From the NCBI GenBank assembly GCA_018262095.1, contig JAGTRW010000033.1:31656-95655 (forward strand): DNA of 64,000 nt, read 5' to 3'. The position numbers and the translations under genes were made by a program. The stretch is from Pseudomonadota bacterium (GTDB lineage: Bacteria > Pseudomonadota > Gammaproteobacteria > Burkholderiales > Rhodocyclaceae). The notes beneath the pieces are model-generated. The model was given only the letters and a program-made list of their open reading frames with translations. It did no database searches and was not told the origin of the DNA. Numbering within the stretch: position 1 is the first letter of the stretch; each line of letters begins with the position of its first letter. Positions 10,352-18,709 of this stretch are shown here, piece by piece.

Positions 10352-11811
10352 ACGACGAGGAGCTGCTTCCCTTTCAGGAGCTGGTACACCAGCGCAGCGG
10401 TTTGCAACTCGAAGCCGTCGCCGAATCCTGCCTGATGCTGGCGGTTCAGAAACGCATGAGCGCGACCAAAGCCAAGCCAAGTTCGGCCTACTACATGCAC
10501 TTGCTGGGCGACGACGCTGAATTCGACGAACTGGTTTCATTGCTGACCATCAACGAAACCTATTTCTACCGCGAGCCCAAACAGCTTGAGCTGCTCACCG
10601 AGCTGTTCTTGCCGGCCTTGCTGGCCAAAGCCGGCCACAGCGCACGACGGCCGCTGCGCATTCTGAGCGCTGGTTGTTCGACCGGCGAGGAGCCGTATTC
10701 GATCGCCATCGCCATTCGCGAAAAACTCGGTGAAAGCGCGAGCCGCCTGGTGTCGATCACCGCCTGCGACATCGACCAACACGCGCTACGTCGTGCCCGC
10801 CAGGCGCTCTACTCCGAGTATTCGTTTCGCGCCATACCGCCGGCCTTGCGCCAACGCTATTTCACTGCACTGCCCGGTCGCGGCTACCTGCTCGATGAAC
10901 AGATACGCTCGCTGGTAGAGTTTCATTCGCATAATCTGCTGGCCAGCCGGATGCCCGAGCAGCTGCTTGATTTCGATGTGATCTTCTTTCGCAACGTCTC
11001 GATCTATTTCGATGCACCGAGCCGTGAACGAATCCTGCGGACGCTGCACGCGACGATGCGCGAAACGGGCTATCTGGTGCTCGGAACGGCAGAAACCTTG
11101 GCCAATGACCTGGGCGTCTTTGAGCTGCGCGAGGATGAGCGAGGCTTTTATTTCGTCAAGGGCGAAACCCCGCCGGCGCCCAAGCCTTTGCTCAGGCGCG
11201 AGCATCGTCCGCGCCTCGCCGTGCCGGCGAGCGCGCCGCGTGCCGCGGCGAAGCCCCGCCGGCTTGCCGATCAGCCGGCGACGCCGGCCGTAATCAGCAC
11301 CGAGAAGATCGACGCGATCCGGGCGCTGCTTCGTGCCGAGCAATACGGCGCGGCACTCGAACAGCTGGCGCCTTTGCGCCGGGCGGCGCCCACGGAGATC
11401 GACGCGCAGTTACTGGAAAGCTACGCCTTGTTGCAATCGCGTCGTTTTGCCGAGGCCGTCGTGCTGGCGCAACAGTTGCTCGAGCGTGACCATTGGTCGG
11501 TAGACGCCATGATGCTGCTCGGCTTTGCCGCCAAATGGCAAAACGACAGCGAGGCGGCGATCGAGCACTTCAAGAGCGCTGTTTACTCGCGCCCGGATTG
11601 CTGGCCGGCGCACTATTACCTGGGGGGTTTATGGCATGAAACGCAGCCCGCTAAAGCACGGCGCGAATACCGTACGGCGCTGATCCAGATGACCGCGAAC
11701 CCCGACCCGGATGGTGGCTTGCGCTTGCCGCTCGACCTCCCCGTCGCCGACATCCGCTTCCTCTGCGAGCGGCGCGGCGCAGCTGAAAAGAGAGCTCCTC
11801 GTGGCACTTGA
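10348..11811 (+). CDS. cheR: CheR-type receptor methyltransferase with C-terminal TPR repeats
   Basis: S-adenosylmethionine-dependent methyltransferase that modifies glutamates of chemoreceptors; about 487 aa from the ATG at 10348. The N-terminal all-alpha CheR domain (residues 1-75) is followed by the catalytic domain with NETYFYRE, the SAM motif SAGCSTGEEPYSIA and FRNVSIYF (more usual is FCRNVLIYF). A basic, Pro/Ala-rich linker (about 275-315) leads to a TPR region (about 320-460), an architecture seen in CheR proteins of alternative chemosensory systems. Its start overlaps the ancestral cheB stop; because cheB is frameshifted, this coding sequence is now in frame with the cheB receiver. 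It overlaps cheA by 11 nt. Confidence 0.9.
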   Translation: MNDEELLPFQELVHQRSGLQLEAVAESCLMLAVQKRMSATKAKPSSAYYMHLLGDDAEFDELVSLLTINETYFYREPKQLELLTELFLPALLAKAGHSARRPLRILSAGCSTGEEPYSIAIAIREKLGESASRLVSITACDIDQHALRRARQALYSEYSFRAIPPALRQRYFTALPGRGYLLDEQIRSLVEFHSHNLLASRMPEQLLDFDVIFFRNVSIYFDAPSRERILRTLHATMRETGYLVLGTAETLANDLGVFELREDERGFYFVKGETPPAPKPLLRREHRPRLAVPASAPRAAAKPRRLADQPATPAVISTEKIDAIRALLRAEQYGAALEQLAPLRRAAPTEIDAQLLESYALLQSRRFAEAVVLAQQLLERDHWSVDAMMLLGFAAKWQNDSEAAIEHFKSAVYSRPDCWPAHYYLGGLWHETQPAKARREYRTALIQMTANPDPDGGLRLPLDLPVADIRFLCERRGAAEKRAPRGT

Positions 11812-13894
11812 CATCAAGCGCTTCACCGCGCGCTTCGTCGACGAAGCGCGCGATCATCTGCAGAAGCTGGAAGACGGTCTGGCGCTCTTGCACCAGGGCG
11901 CATCCGACCCGGAGGTCGTCAACTCGATTTTCCGCTCGGCGCATACCATCAAGGGATCGTCGCGCATGCTCAAGCTGATGCCGATCAGCGACGCCGCGCA
12001 TCTGCTTGAGGATGTCCTGGGCGCCCTGCGCGAAGGCGTGTTGACCTATTCGAGCTCGCTTGGCCTGCTCTTGCAACGCGCAACGGATGCGCTTGCCGCG
12101 CAGGTCGAACAGGTCGCCAGCGGCGAGCAACTGGCGCCACCGGACTGCGCGTTGTGCGCCGAACTGGCGCGCTTGCTGGGCCACGACCAAGAGCTGCCGC
12201 CGGCGACGCCGCCAGCGGTGGCGGCCAAGGTCGCTGCGCACCCGGCCGACGAGATCAAGCTGCGCGCCGCCGAATCGGTCCGGGTACCGCTCGGCAGACT
12301 CGACGAACTGGTCAAGCTGATGGGCGAAATGGTGTCATCGCACGCCCGCTTGCGTCAGCGCGTCAGCGATTGCCGCGCCATCGAACACGAACAGCTGGCG
12401 GCTAGCGGCAAAGGCATCGCCCGGCTCGCCGCGTTTTCTCACGACCTCAAGGATGACGTGCTGGCGCAGGAAGTGCTGATGGAAGAACTGCACGGCAAGG
12501 CGCTGATTCTGCGCATGTTACCGCTGGCGATGGTGTTCGATTCGGCGCCGCACATGGTGCGCGATCTGGCGCGCTCGATCGGCAAGGAAATCGACTGCGT
12601 GATCAGCGGCAACGATATCGAACTCGACCGACAGCTGATCGACCGCTTGGGCGACCCCATCGTTCACCTGCTGCGCAATGCCGTCGGGCACGGCATCGAA
12701 GCGCCGGATCAACGCGAACGAGCGGGCAAACCACGGCGCGGGCGGGTCAGCCTGTCGGCGCGCCAGGATGCGGGCGGCGTCATCATCGAGATTGCCGACG
12801 ACGGACAGGGGTTGCCGCTCGCAGCGATCCGCGACAAGGCGGTGAAAAAAGGCCTGTTCAACGCCGAGCAGGCGATGGCGCTGAGCGAAGCTGAGCTCAG
12901 CGACCTGATATTGCTTCCAGGATTCAGCACCAGCGCGATCATCACCGACGTTTCCGGACGCGGCGTCGGCATGGACGTCGTCAAACGCTGCGTGGTCGAT
13001 GAACTGCAGGGCTCGCTTCAGCTGGCGAGCAAGCCGGCGGCCGGCACCACCGTGACCTTGCATCTGCCGCGCTCTTTGGCGGTGATGCGCGTATTATTGG
13101 TTGAAGCGGGCGGCCGAACCGTCGGTTTCACCGCGCCCCACGTCAGCCAATTGTTGCAGGTGCCGGCCAGAGAGCTGCTCGACGTCGCCGAGCGTCAGGC
13201 GCTGATTTTTCACAACGAACTGGTTCCCGTCGTCGGTCTCGCGGAAATGCTAGCGCTGCGCGAATCGCCGGCTCGCGAAGAGGAATTGCTGGTGGTGATA
13301 CAGGCCGGCAACGAAAAGCTGGCCTTGCGTGTCGATCGTCTGATCGACGAGCGCAACCTGGTGATCAAGCCTTTGCCGCGCCATCTGACGCACCTGCCGC
13401 TGGTCAGCGGCATGGTGATGACCGGCCGCAATGAGTTGGTGAGCGTGCTGCAGGCGCCGGCGCTGCTTGCCCTGGCGCGGCGCAGCAATGTCGGCAGCAA
13501 GCCGGCCGGGCAGGCAGAGGCCTTGCAGCGGGTACGGGTGCTGGTGGTCGACGACTCGCTCAACACCCGCGATATCGAGAAAGACGTTCTCGAAGCGCAC
13601 GGCTACCACGTCACCCTGGCCGAAGATGGCATCGATGGCCTGGCCAAGGCGCGCAACAGCCAATTCGATGCGGTCTTGACCGATGTCGAAATGCCGAACA
13701 TGGACGGCTTCACGCTGACTGCTGCGCTACGTGAAGAGGAGAATTACCGCGATGTGCCGATCATCATCATCACCTCGCGGCAGAAGGAGGAAGACCAGCG
13801 GCGCGGCATCCAGGTCGGCGCCGACGCCTACATCGTCAAGGGCGACTTTGACCAGGGCCGTTTGATCGAGACGCTCAAAAGCCTGCTCGGATAG
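11801..13894 (+). CDS. cheA: CheA hybrid histidine kinase with C-terminal receiver
   Basis: Central kinase of the chemosensory array, 697 aa. It has an N-terminal Hpt (P1) domain with phospho-His48 (SAHTIKGS), no obvious CheY-binding P2, a dimerisation/ATPase core (LLRNAVGHGIE, where the usual NAVDHG Asp is Gly; DDGQGL; SGRGVGMDVV), a CheW-like P5 domain, and a receiver at the C-terminus with Asp628 (LTDVEMP). Such CheA-REC hybrids are typical of systems with non-flagellar outputs. The frame is open from 11711, but the sequence homologous to CheA starts at the GTG at 11801, preceded by AAGAGAG, so I use that start. It overlaps the end of cheR by 11 nt. Confidence 0.93.
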   Translation: MALDIKRFTARFVDEARDHLQKLEDGLALLHQGASDPEVVNSIFRSAHTIKGSSRMLKLMPISDAAHLLEDVLGALREGVLTYSSSLGLLLQRATDALAAQVEQVASGEQLAPPDCALCAELARLLGHDQELPPATPPAVAAKVAAHPADEIKLRAAESVRVPLGRLDELVKLMGEMVSSHARLRQRVSDCRAIEHEQLAASGKGIARLAAFSHDLKDDVLAQEVLMEELHGKALILRMLPLAMVFDSAPHMVRDLARSIGKEIDCVISGNDIELDRQLIDRLGDPIVHLLRNAVGHGIEAPDQRERAGKPRRGRVSLSARQDAGGVIIEIADDGQGLPLAAIRDKAVKKGLFNAEQAMALSEAELSDLILLPGFSTSAIITDVSGRGVGMDVVKRCVVDELQGSLQLASKPAAGTTVTLHLPRSLAVMRVLLVEAGGRTVGFTAPHVSQLLQVPARELLDVAERQALIFHNELVPVVGLAEMLALRESPAREEELLVVIQAGNEKLALRVDRLIDERNLVIKPLPRHLTHLPLVSGMVMTGRNELVSVLQAPALLALARRSNVGSKPAGQAEALQRVRVLVVDDSLNTRDIEKDVLEAHGYHVTLAEDGIDGLAKARNSQFDAVLTDVEMPNMDGFTLTAALREEENYRDVPIIIITSRQKEEDQRRGIQVGADAYIVKGDFDQGRLIETLKSLLG

Positions 13895-13914
13895 ACCGTA
13901 GAAAAGGAAGAAGC

Positions 13915-14277
13915 ATGCGAATTCTGGTGGTAGATGACGACAGTTTTTCCGGCGAGATGACTTCTGCCATTCTCGAAGACGCGGGGCACCAAAGCGTCGT
14001 GGTCGACAGCGCGGTCGAGGCGGTTGAGACATTGGCTGATCCCGGGTTTGCCGTGGTGATTTCGGACATGAACATGCCCTTCGTCAGCGGGCTGGAGTTG
14101 TTCGCGACACTGCGCGAGCAGGGCTGCGACCTGCCATTCATCCTGCTCAGCGGCGACGACCCGGACGAACTGCGACAACGCGAACCTCGCCTCGATGCAT
14201 GCCTGGCCAAGGATAGCGAGCTGCCAACGACCTTGCCGCAAGCGCTCGGCCGGGTCTTGGCGGCGCGTGCGCGGTGA
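13915..14277 (+). CDS. Stand-alone CheY-like receiver
   Basis: Single-domain response regulator of 120 aa: acidic triad at residues 7-9, phospho-acceptor Asp51 (ISDMNMP), Ser in place of the usual Thr/Ser switch (LLSGDD) and a Lys near the C-terminus (CLAKD). The C-terminal half is less conserved than in motor CheY proteins and the KP dipeptide is missing, so it may be a phosphate sink or relay element rather than a motor-binding CheY. It starts 20 nt after cheA with AAAAGGAAG upstream and overlaps the next gene by 4 nt. Confidence 0.88.
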   Translation: MRILVVDDDSFSGEMTSAILEDAGHQSVVVDSAVEAVETLADPGFAVVISDMNMPFVSGLELFATLREQGCDLPFILLSGDDPDELRQREPRLDACLAKDSELPTTLPQALGRVLAARAR

Positions 14278-15938
14278 AAGAGAAAATGAAAAAGGAATGC
14301 TCTGAAGATTTGCAGCAAACGGTCTTGCGCCTGCAGCGCGAGTATCTGGAGCGTCTACCGAGATCGCTGGAACTCGCGCGCGACAGGGTGAATGCACTAC
14401 GCCAAGGCGCGGCAAACGAAAACACGCTGGCCGATCTCTACCGCTGCTTTCATAACATCAAGGGAACGGCATCGACGCTTGGTTTGCGCGCCATCAGCGA
14501 GGGCAGTTCGGAGGCCTCCGAACTCGTTGCGCAGTTGCGGCGGCTCGATTGCCGTACGCATCGACAGGCGATCGCTGGACTCAACGCACGTTTGAGCGAA
14601 CTCGAAACCTTGGCGGGCGAAGCTGTTTATCCTGATCCAGTCGCCACCGAAGCTGACGCTGCGCTGATGTCGCATGTCAAAGCCGGTTCGCGTACCGGCT
14701 CGCAGCGCGGCTGCATTTTCCTGTTCGACACGGCGCCGGACGCCATCTCCCTGGCCAATCAACTGGCGTGTTTCGGCTACCAGATCAGTTACTTCTCGAC
14801 CAGCGACGAACTGCGCGCGGCGATGCACGAACGGCAACCTGACGCGGTGGTGATGACGGTGAGCGCGATCGACGAACTGGCCGATTTGCGCGATCAGCAC
14901 CCGCTTCCCTTCCTCTACCTTTCCGAAAGCAATGGCTTCGCGGCGCGGCTCAAGGTGGTCAAGGCGGGCGGCAAGGCCTTTTTCCTCAAGCCGATCGCCG
15001 CCCATGAAATCGTCAATACCCTCGACGAACTGACGATCGAGCGCGAACCCGATCCGTTCCGGATACTGATCGTCGATGACGAACCGGAAATGGCCGATTA
15101 CCTCAGCCTGATTCTCGATGCAACCGGCATGCTTTCGCGCCGCCTCAACGAGCCGACGCGAATTCTCGAGGTGCTCACCGAATTCCAGCCCGATCTGGTG
15201 TTGATGGACATTTACATGCCGGGCTGTTCGGGACGAGAAATTTCCAGCCTGATCCGCCAGGACCCGAGGTTCGTGAGTATTCCGATCATTTTCCTGTCGA
15301 GCGAAACCGACAAGACCGTTCAGCTTCGCGCCATGCGCGTCGGCGCCGACGGTTTCCTGACCAAGCCCATTCTGCCTGAAGACCTGATCTCTGCCGTCGT
15401 GGTGCGCGCCGAACGCACGCGCATCCTGCGTTCATTGATGATGCGTGACGGCTTGACCGGCCTGCTCAATCACACCACGCTGACGCAGTTTCTCGAAACC
15501 TCGGTGGCGGGAGCCCGCCGTCATCAGACGCGGCTGTGTTTCGCGATGCTCGATCTGGACTTTTTCAAAGCGGTCAATGATCGCTATGGTCACCCGGTCG
15601 GCGATCAGGTGCTGGTCGCGCTGGCCAGGATGCTCAAGCAACGCCTGCGCAGTTCGGACCTGGTGGGACGCTACGGTGGCGAGGAATTCGCCGTCATCTT
15701 CATGGAAACGAGCGAGGAAACCGCCGCTCAGACGCTGCAAAAAATCCTCAACGATTTTTCGACGCTCAGCTTCAAGGCCGGCGCAAACTATTTTTCGTGC
15801 TCGTTCAGCGCTGGCGTTTCCGGGTTTCCGAGTTTCAAGAGCGCCGAACAGCTGGTGCTCGCCGCCGACCAGGCGCTTTACCGCGCCAAGAACAACGGAC
15901 GCAACCAGATCGTTCCGGCTAAACAAACCGCCGATTGA
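14274..15938 (+). CDS. Hpt-REC-REC-GGDEF diguanylate cyclase
   Basis: Likely output enzyme of the chemosensory operon: it would make cyclic di-GMP in response to phosphorylation. Domain order: Hpt (residues about 8-110, phospho-His60 in FHNIKGTAST), a degenerate receiver (about 145-255) that lacks the phospho-acceptor Asp, a complete receiver (about 262-380; IVDDEP, LMDIYMP, LTKP), then GGDEF with GGEEF at 468-472 and an RSSD inhibitory site upstream. The role is like WspR or PleD, but the N-terminal Hpt is unusual. The frame begins with a GTG at 14274 overlapping the previous stop (GTGA); an ATG at 14286 is an equally plausible start. Confidence 0.9.
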   Translation: MKEKMKKECSEDLQQTVLRLQREYLERLPRSLELARDRVNALRQGAANENTLADLYRCFHNIKGTASTLGLRAISEGSSEASELVAQLRRLDCRTHRQAIAGLNARLSELETLAGEAVYPDPVATEADAALMSHVKAGSRTGSQRGCIFLFDTAPDAISLANQLACFGYQISYFSTSDELRAAMHERQPDAVVMTVSAIDELADLRDQHPLPFLYLSESNGFAARLKVVKAGGKAFFLKPIAAHEIVNTLDELTIEREPDPFRILIVDDEPEMADYLSLILDATGMLSRRLNEPTRILEVLTEFQPDLVLMDIYMPGCSGREISSLIRQDPRFVSIPIIFLSSETDKTVQLRAMRVGADGFLTKPILPEDLISAVVVRAERTRILRSLMMRDGLTGLLNHTTLTQFLETSVAGARRHQTRLCFAMLDLDFFKAVNDRYGHPVGDQVLVALARMLKQRLRSSDLVGRYGGEEFAVIFMETSEETAAQTLQKILNDFSTLSFKAGANYFSCSFSAGVSGFPSFKSAEQLVLAADQALYRAKNNGRNQIVPAKQTAD

Positions 15939-15952
15939 ATCGGGGAATAACG

Positions 15953-16471
15953 ATGGAAGAACGTGCAACAACGCTCGACGACATCCTCGCGCGCAAGCGT
16001 CAAACCGGCGGCGAGGTGGTCAACGTGGACGAACCGGCGGTCAAGCTGGTCTTCTGCTCGCTGGGCGAACAGTGGTATGCCTTTTACGGCGAGGTCATCC
16101 GCGAGGTGCTGGCTGACCACGAGGTCTATTACCTGCCCGGCTGCCCGTCGTCGATGGAAGGCGTCATCAATGTGCGCGGCGACATCGAATCGGTGATCAG
16201 TTTGCGCAGCGTGCTCGGTTTGCCCGAAGTCAAGATTGCCGCCTCGTCGCGCATTCTGTTGGGGAAAACCAGCGCCATGAGCAGCGGCATTCGCGTCGAC
16301 TGCGTCGAGGAAGTGCTCGACGTACTGCAAAGCGCCATCCAGTCGCCACCGCACACGCTACCTGAACACCTGCGCCCGGTCGTGCTCGGCATCGTCATGT
16401 ACCACGAGCATCCGGTACACCTGCTCGACCTCGCGCGAATTTTCACCGACTATCGCGAGGGCTTGTGCTGA
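15953..16471 (+). CDS. cheW: CheW coupling protein
   Basis: Scaffold protein that joins receptor tips to CheA; 172 aa from the ATG at 15953, which has GGGGA 8 nt upstream (the frame is open 6 codons further). After about 28 variable residues comes a CheW fold: FCSLGEQWYAFYGEVIREVL, then GCPSSMEGVINVRGDIESVISLR, the usual region contacting CheA P5, and a C-terminal DLARIF segment. It is encoded between the cyclase and a second, shorter CheW-like gene, whose ATG overlaps this stop by one base (TGATG). Confidence 0.92.
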   Translation: MEERATTLDDILARKRQTGGEVVNVDEPAVKLVFCSLGEQWYAFYGEVIREVLADHEVYYLPGCPSSMEGVINVRGDIESVISLRSVLGLPEVKIAASSRILLGKTSAMSSGIRVDCVEEVLDVLQSAIQSPPHTLPEHLRPVVLGIVMYHEHPVHLLDLARIFTDYREGLC

Positions 16472-16827
16472 TGGCGCAAGCCGAGACGCTCGAGATCATC
16501 AGCTTCGCGGCCGGCGCCTGCCGTTTTGCGGTCGAAGCGAGGCAGGTCGAAGCGCTGCTCAGCGACGGACCGCAGACCTTGGTGGCGGTCGAGTCCTTGC
16601 TCGGTTTGCCTCTGCTTGAAGCTGCCCCGCGCCCTTGCCTGCGCCTCGGAAAATACCGCGTGAGCGTCAGCGAGCCCGTCGATCTGCGCTCGCTGCCGGT
16701 CGATAGTATTTACCCGCTGCCCGAACTGGTCGCGCTGCGGATCCAGATCAAGGGCGTTCGCGCGCTGGTGCTTGACGCGCACGGGGCAATGCTGCTGCTC
16801 GATTTACGGGGCTTGCTGGCAAGCTAA
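16471..16827 (+). CDS. Short CheW-like protein
   Basis: Small cytoplasmic protein of 118 aa. The order of strands (FAAGACRFAVEARQVEALL, then ESLLGLPL, then a C-terminal LLLDLRGLL) looks like a minimal CheW-like fold lacking the loop that contacts CheA. The ATG overlaps the cheW stop, which strongly suggests translational coupling and a role in the same complex. A GTG two codons earlier (16465) is a weaker alternative start. Function beyond CheW-like accessory is not recognisable. Confidence 0.7.
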   Translation: MAQAETLEIISFAAGACRFAVEARQVEALLSDGPQTLVAVESLLGLPLLEAAPRPCLRLGKYRVSVSEPVDLRSLPVDSIYPLPELVALRIQIKGVRALVLDAHGAMLLLDLRGLLAS

Positions 16828-16912
16828 CCACTGATTCGGCTAGAATCGTCGCCTGCCCTGCCCGCTCGCCACAGACATCGCGGCGCCAGAGCATTCCGCA
16901 AGGACTGTCGCC

Positions 16913-17389
16913 ATGCGCCATCGCCGCCCGCCGTTTTCCCTCGTCGATCTGGCGATCATCCTGGCGCTCGCCTGCCTCGCCGTGATCGGCTACAAAGTCT
17001 CGCCGCTGCTGACCCAAGCCGACCTGACAAGCGCCCCACTGCCCGCTTGCGACCTCAACACGCAAGCCTGCGCAGCCGAATTGCCCGGCGGCGGCCGCGT
17101 CGAGCTGACGATCACGCCGCGCCCGATTCCGGTCGTCAAACCGCTACAGGTCAGCGTTCGCCTCTCGGGAATGGCTGCCGACAAGCTTGAAATCGACTTC
17201 GCCGGGCACTCGATGAACATGGGCTACAACCGCCTGGCGCTCGTCGCCGACGGCGACGGGGCCTATCGCGGCGCCGCCATGCTTCCCGTCTGCATCAGCG
17301 GCCGCATGGTCTGGCAGGCGACGCTACTGATCGACAGCGCTGGCCGGAAAATCGCCGTCCCCTTCCTGTTCGAAGCACCAGAAAATTAG
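16913..17389 (+). CDS. FixH/YtkA-like membrane-anchored protein
   Basis: 158 aa. One N-terminal membrane helix (about residues 9-30) anchors a periplasmic immunoglobulin-like beta domain. The segment GHSMNMGYNR and the later AMLPVCISGRMVWQA resemble FixH/YtkA-type domains, where exposed Met residues can bind copper. Two additional Cys residues (PACDLNTQACAAE) sit near the start of the soluble part. It follows the chemosensory genes by 85 nt but has no visible link to them. The stop codon is inside an 8-bp inverted repeat (17385-17392 with 17416-17423) that also covers the stop of the convergent cyclase gene. Assignment is by motif resemblance only. Confidence 0.6.
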   Translation: MRHRRPPFSLVDLAIILALACLAVIGYKVSPLLTQADLTSAPLPACDLNTQACAAELPGGGRVELTITPRPIPVVKPLQVSVRLSGMAADKLEIDFAGHSMNMGYNRLALVADGDGAYRGAAMLPVCISGRMVWQATLLIDSAGRKIAVPFLFEAPEN

Positions 17390-17418
17390 CAGTCAGCGGC
17401 CCGGCCCGCCGATCGCTG

Positions 17419-18570
17419 CTAATCGGCATCGAGCAGCAGTTGCGGCGAACAGCCGGACAGCCAGGCGCCAGGCGCGAAGACGCAGCGATTGCGCCCGTCC
17501 GCCTTGGCGCGGTAGAGCGCCTCGTCGGCGCGCTTGATCCAATCATCGAGCGTCTCATTCTCGCTCCTGGCCGCAACGCCGATGCTCAGCGAAGGCGAGA
17601 TGGCGCGCTCATCGTCGTCGCGTAAACCCGCTGCCGCGACTCGCGCGCGCAGGCGTTCGGCCAGCTCGGCGAGCGCCGGCCTGCCGATACGCGGCACGAC
17701 GATCAGGAATTCGTCGCCGCCCCAGCGAATGACCGTATCGAGGCTGCGGGTGCATTTTTGCAAGAGCGCCGCCACGGTGAGCAAGACCTGGTCGCCGACG
17801 TCGTGACCGTTGAGGTCGTTGATCGCCTTGAAATGATCGATATCGCAAACGATGATCGCCGAAGAGTTCTCGTCGGCCGGTTCCAGCGCCGCTCGGCGCA
17901 GCATTTCAAGCCCATAGCGCCGATTGGCCAGCCCGGTCAGCGGATCGGTCGACGCCTGTTTGAACAGATGATTCGAGCGTGCGTCGGCTTTGACCAGCGC
18001 CAGTTTGAATTTCACCAGCCCGCTCAGACACGCCAGCAGCACCAGATGCGAAGCGAGCAGATTGACCAGCAGCGCCGTGTCGCTGGCTTCGCCCGAAGCG
18101 AAGCGCAGCATGCGCGCGATGCTCACCGCAGCGATCAGCGCAAAAAGAGCGCAGGCGGCCCATGGTCCGTGACGCGTCTCGAGCATCAGCATGGCAATCG
18201 CATACGCCAGCGGCAGCCACATGAGCAGGGAAATGAACGCGTAGTTGCCGACCAGCGGTCCATTCCCCTGGACGGCCGCCACCAGTTGGATGACGAGCAG
18301 GCCGATCACTGAAAGGAAGCCCGCCCAGCGCGCGATCATGATGGTGCGGGGCCAGCGATAGAGCATTGCCGCAGAGGCGACGAAGACGGCCAGCATCGTC
18401 GGGTAGGCGACGCGGCAAAGCCCGTCGAGCAGGCCGAGCCTCGACTCCAGGGTCCACACCGCGCCGATCGCCACGATGCCGGCGACAAACAGCGACAGCA
18501 TCAGGCTGCGCAGCAAGCCGTCGGTACGCCGGCTGGCGCCGGACTCGTTGGACTCGTACGGTCTTTCCAT
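17419..18570 (-). CDS. Membrane diguanylate cyclase (GGDEF)
   Basis: Inner-membrane enzyme of 383 aa predicted to make cyclic di-GMP from GTP. About six hydrophobic helices fill residues 20-200 without a recognisable soluble sensor, followed by a C-terminal GGDEF domain with the intact motif (IRWGGDEF) and an RSLD inhibitory site five residues before it. No EAL domain is present. The frame is open to 18645; I use the ATG at 18570 because AGAGGG lies 8-13 nt upstream. It is convergent with the FixH-like gene, and nothing nearby identifies its signal. Confidence 0.9.
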   Translation of the reverse strand: MERPYESNESGASRRTDGLLRSLMLSLFVAGIVAIGAVWTLESRLGLLDGLCRVAYPTMLAVFVASAAMLYRWPRTIMIARWAGFLSVIGLLVIQLVAAVQGNGPLVGNYAFISLLMWLPLAYAIAMLMLETRHGPWAACALFALIAAVSIARMLRFASGEASDTALLVNLLASHLVLLACLSGLVKFKLALVKADARSNHLFKQASTDPLTGLANRRYGLEMLRRAALEPADENSSAIIVCDIDHFKAINDLNGHDVGDQVLLTVAALLQKCTRSLDTVIRWGGDEFLIVVPRIGRPALAELAERLRARVAAAGLRDDDERAISPSLSIGVAARSENETLDDWIKRADEALYRAKADGRNRCVFAPGAWLSGCSPQLLLDAD

Positions 18571-18709
18571 CTTGACAGGCCCTCTAGCCGGAGCAGCGCA
18601 CTGCGCTGGCACGCTTGCTCGGCGCATTGAACACGGCAGTCGCACAACGGCGCGCCGGGCCGGGATTATCGCAGATATCGGTCGGCCTGACGACGCCCGC
18701 CAATCCGGG

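Noticed and set aside
9529..11811. A designed REC-CheR fusion protein
   Set aside because: The C-terminal end of CheB is still readable in the +1 frame and stops exactly at the cheR start, so the fused frame is better explained by a deletion in cheB. It is kept as a finding, not as a single coding call.
17385..17423. 8-bp inverted repeat ATTAGCAG/CTGCTAAT between convergent genes as a bidirectional terminator
   Set aside because: The loop of 23 nt is long and there is no T run on either side; the arms coincide with the two stop codons and could be chance.
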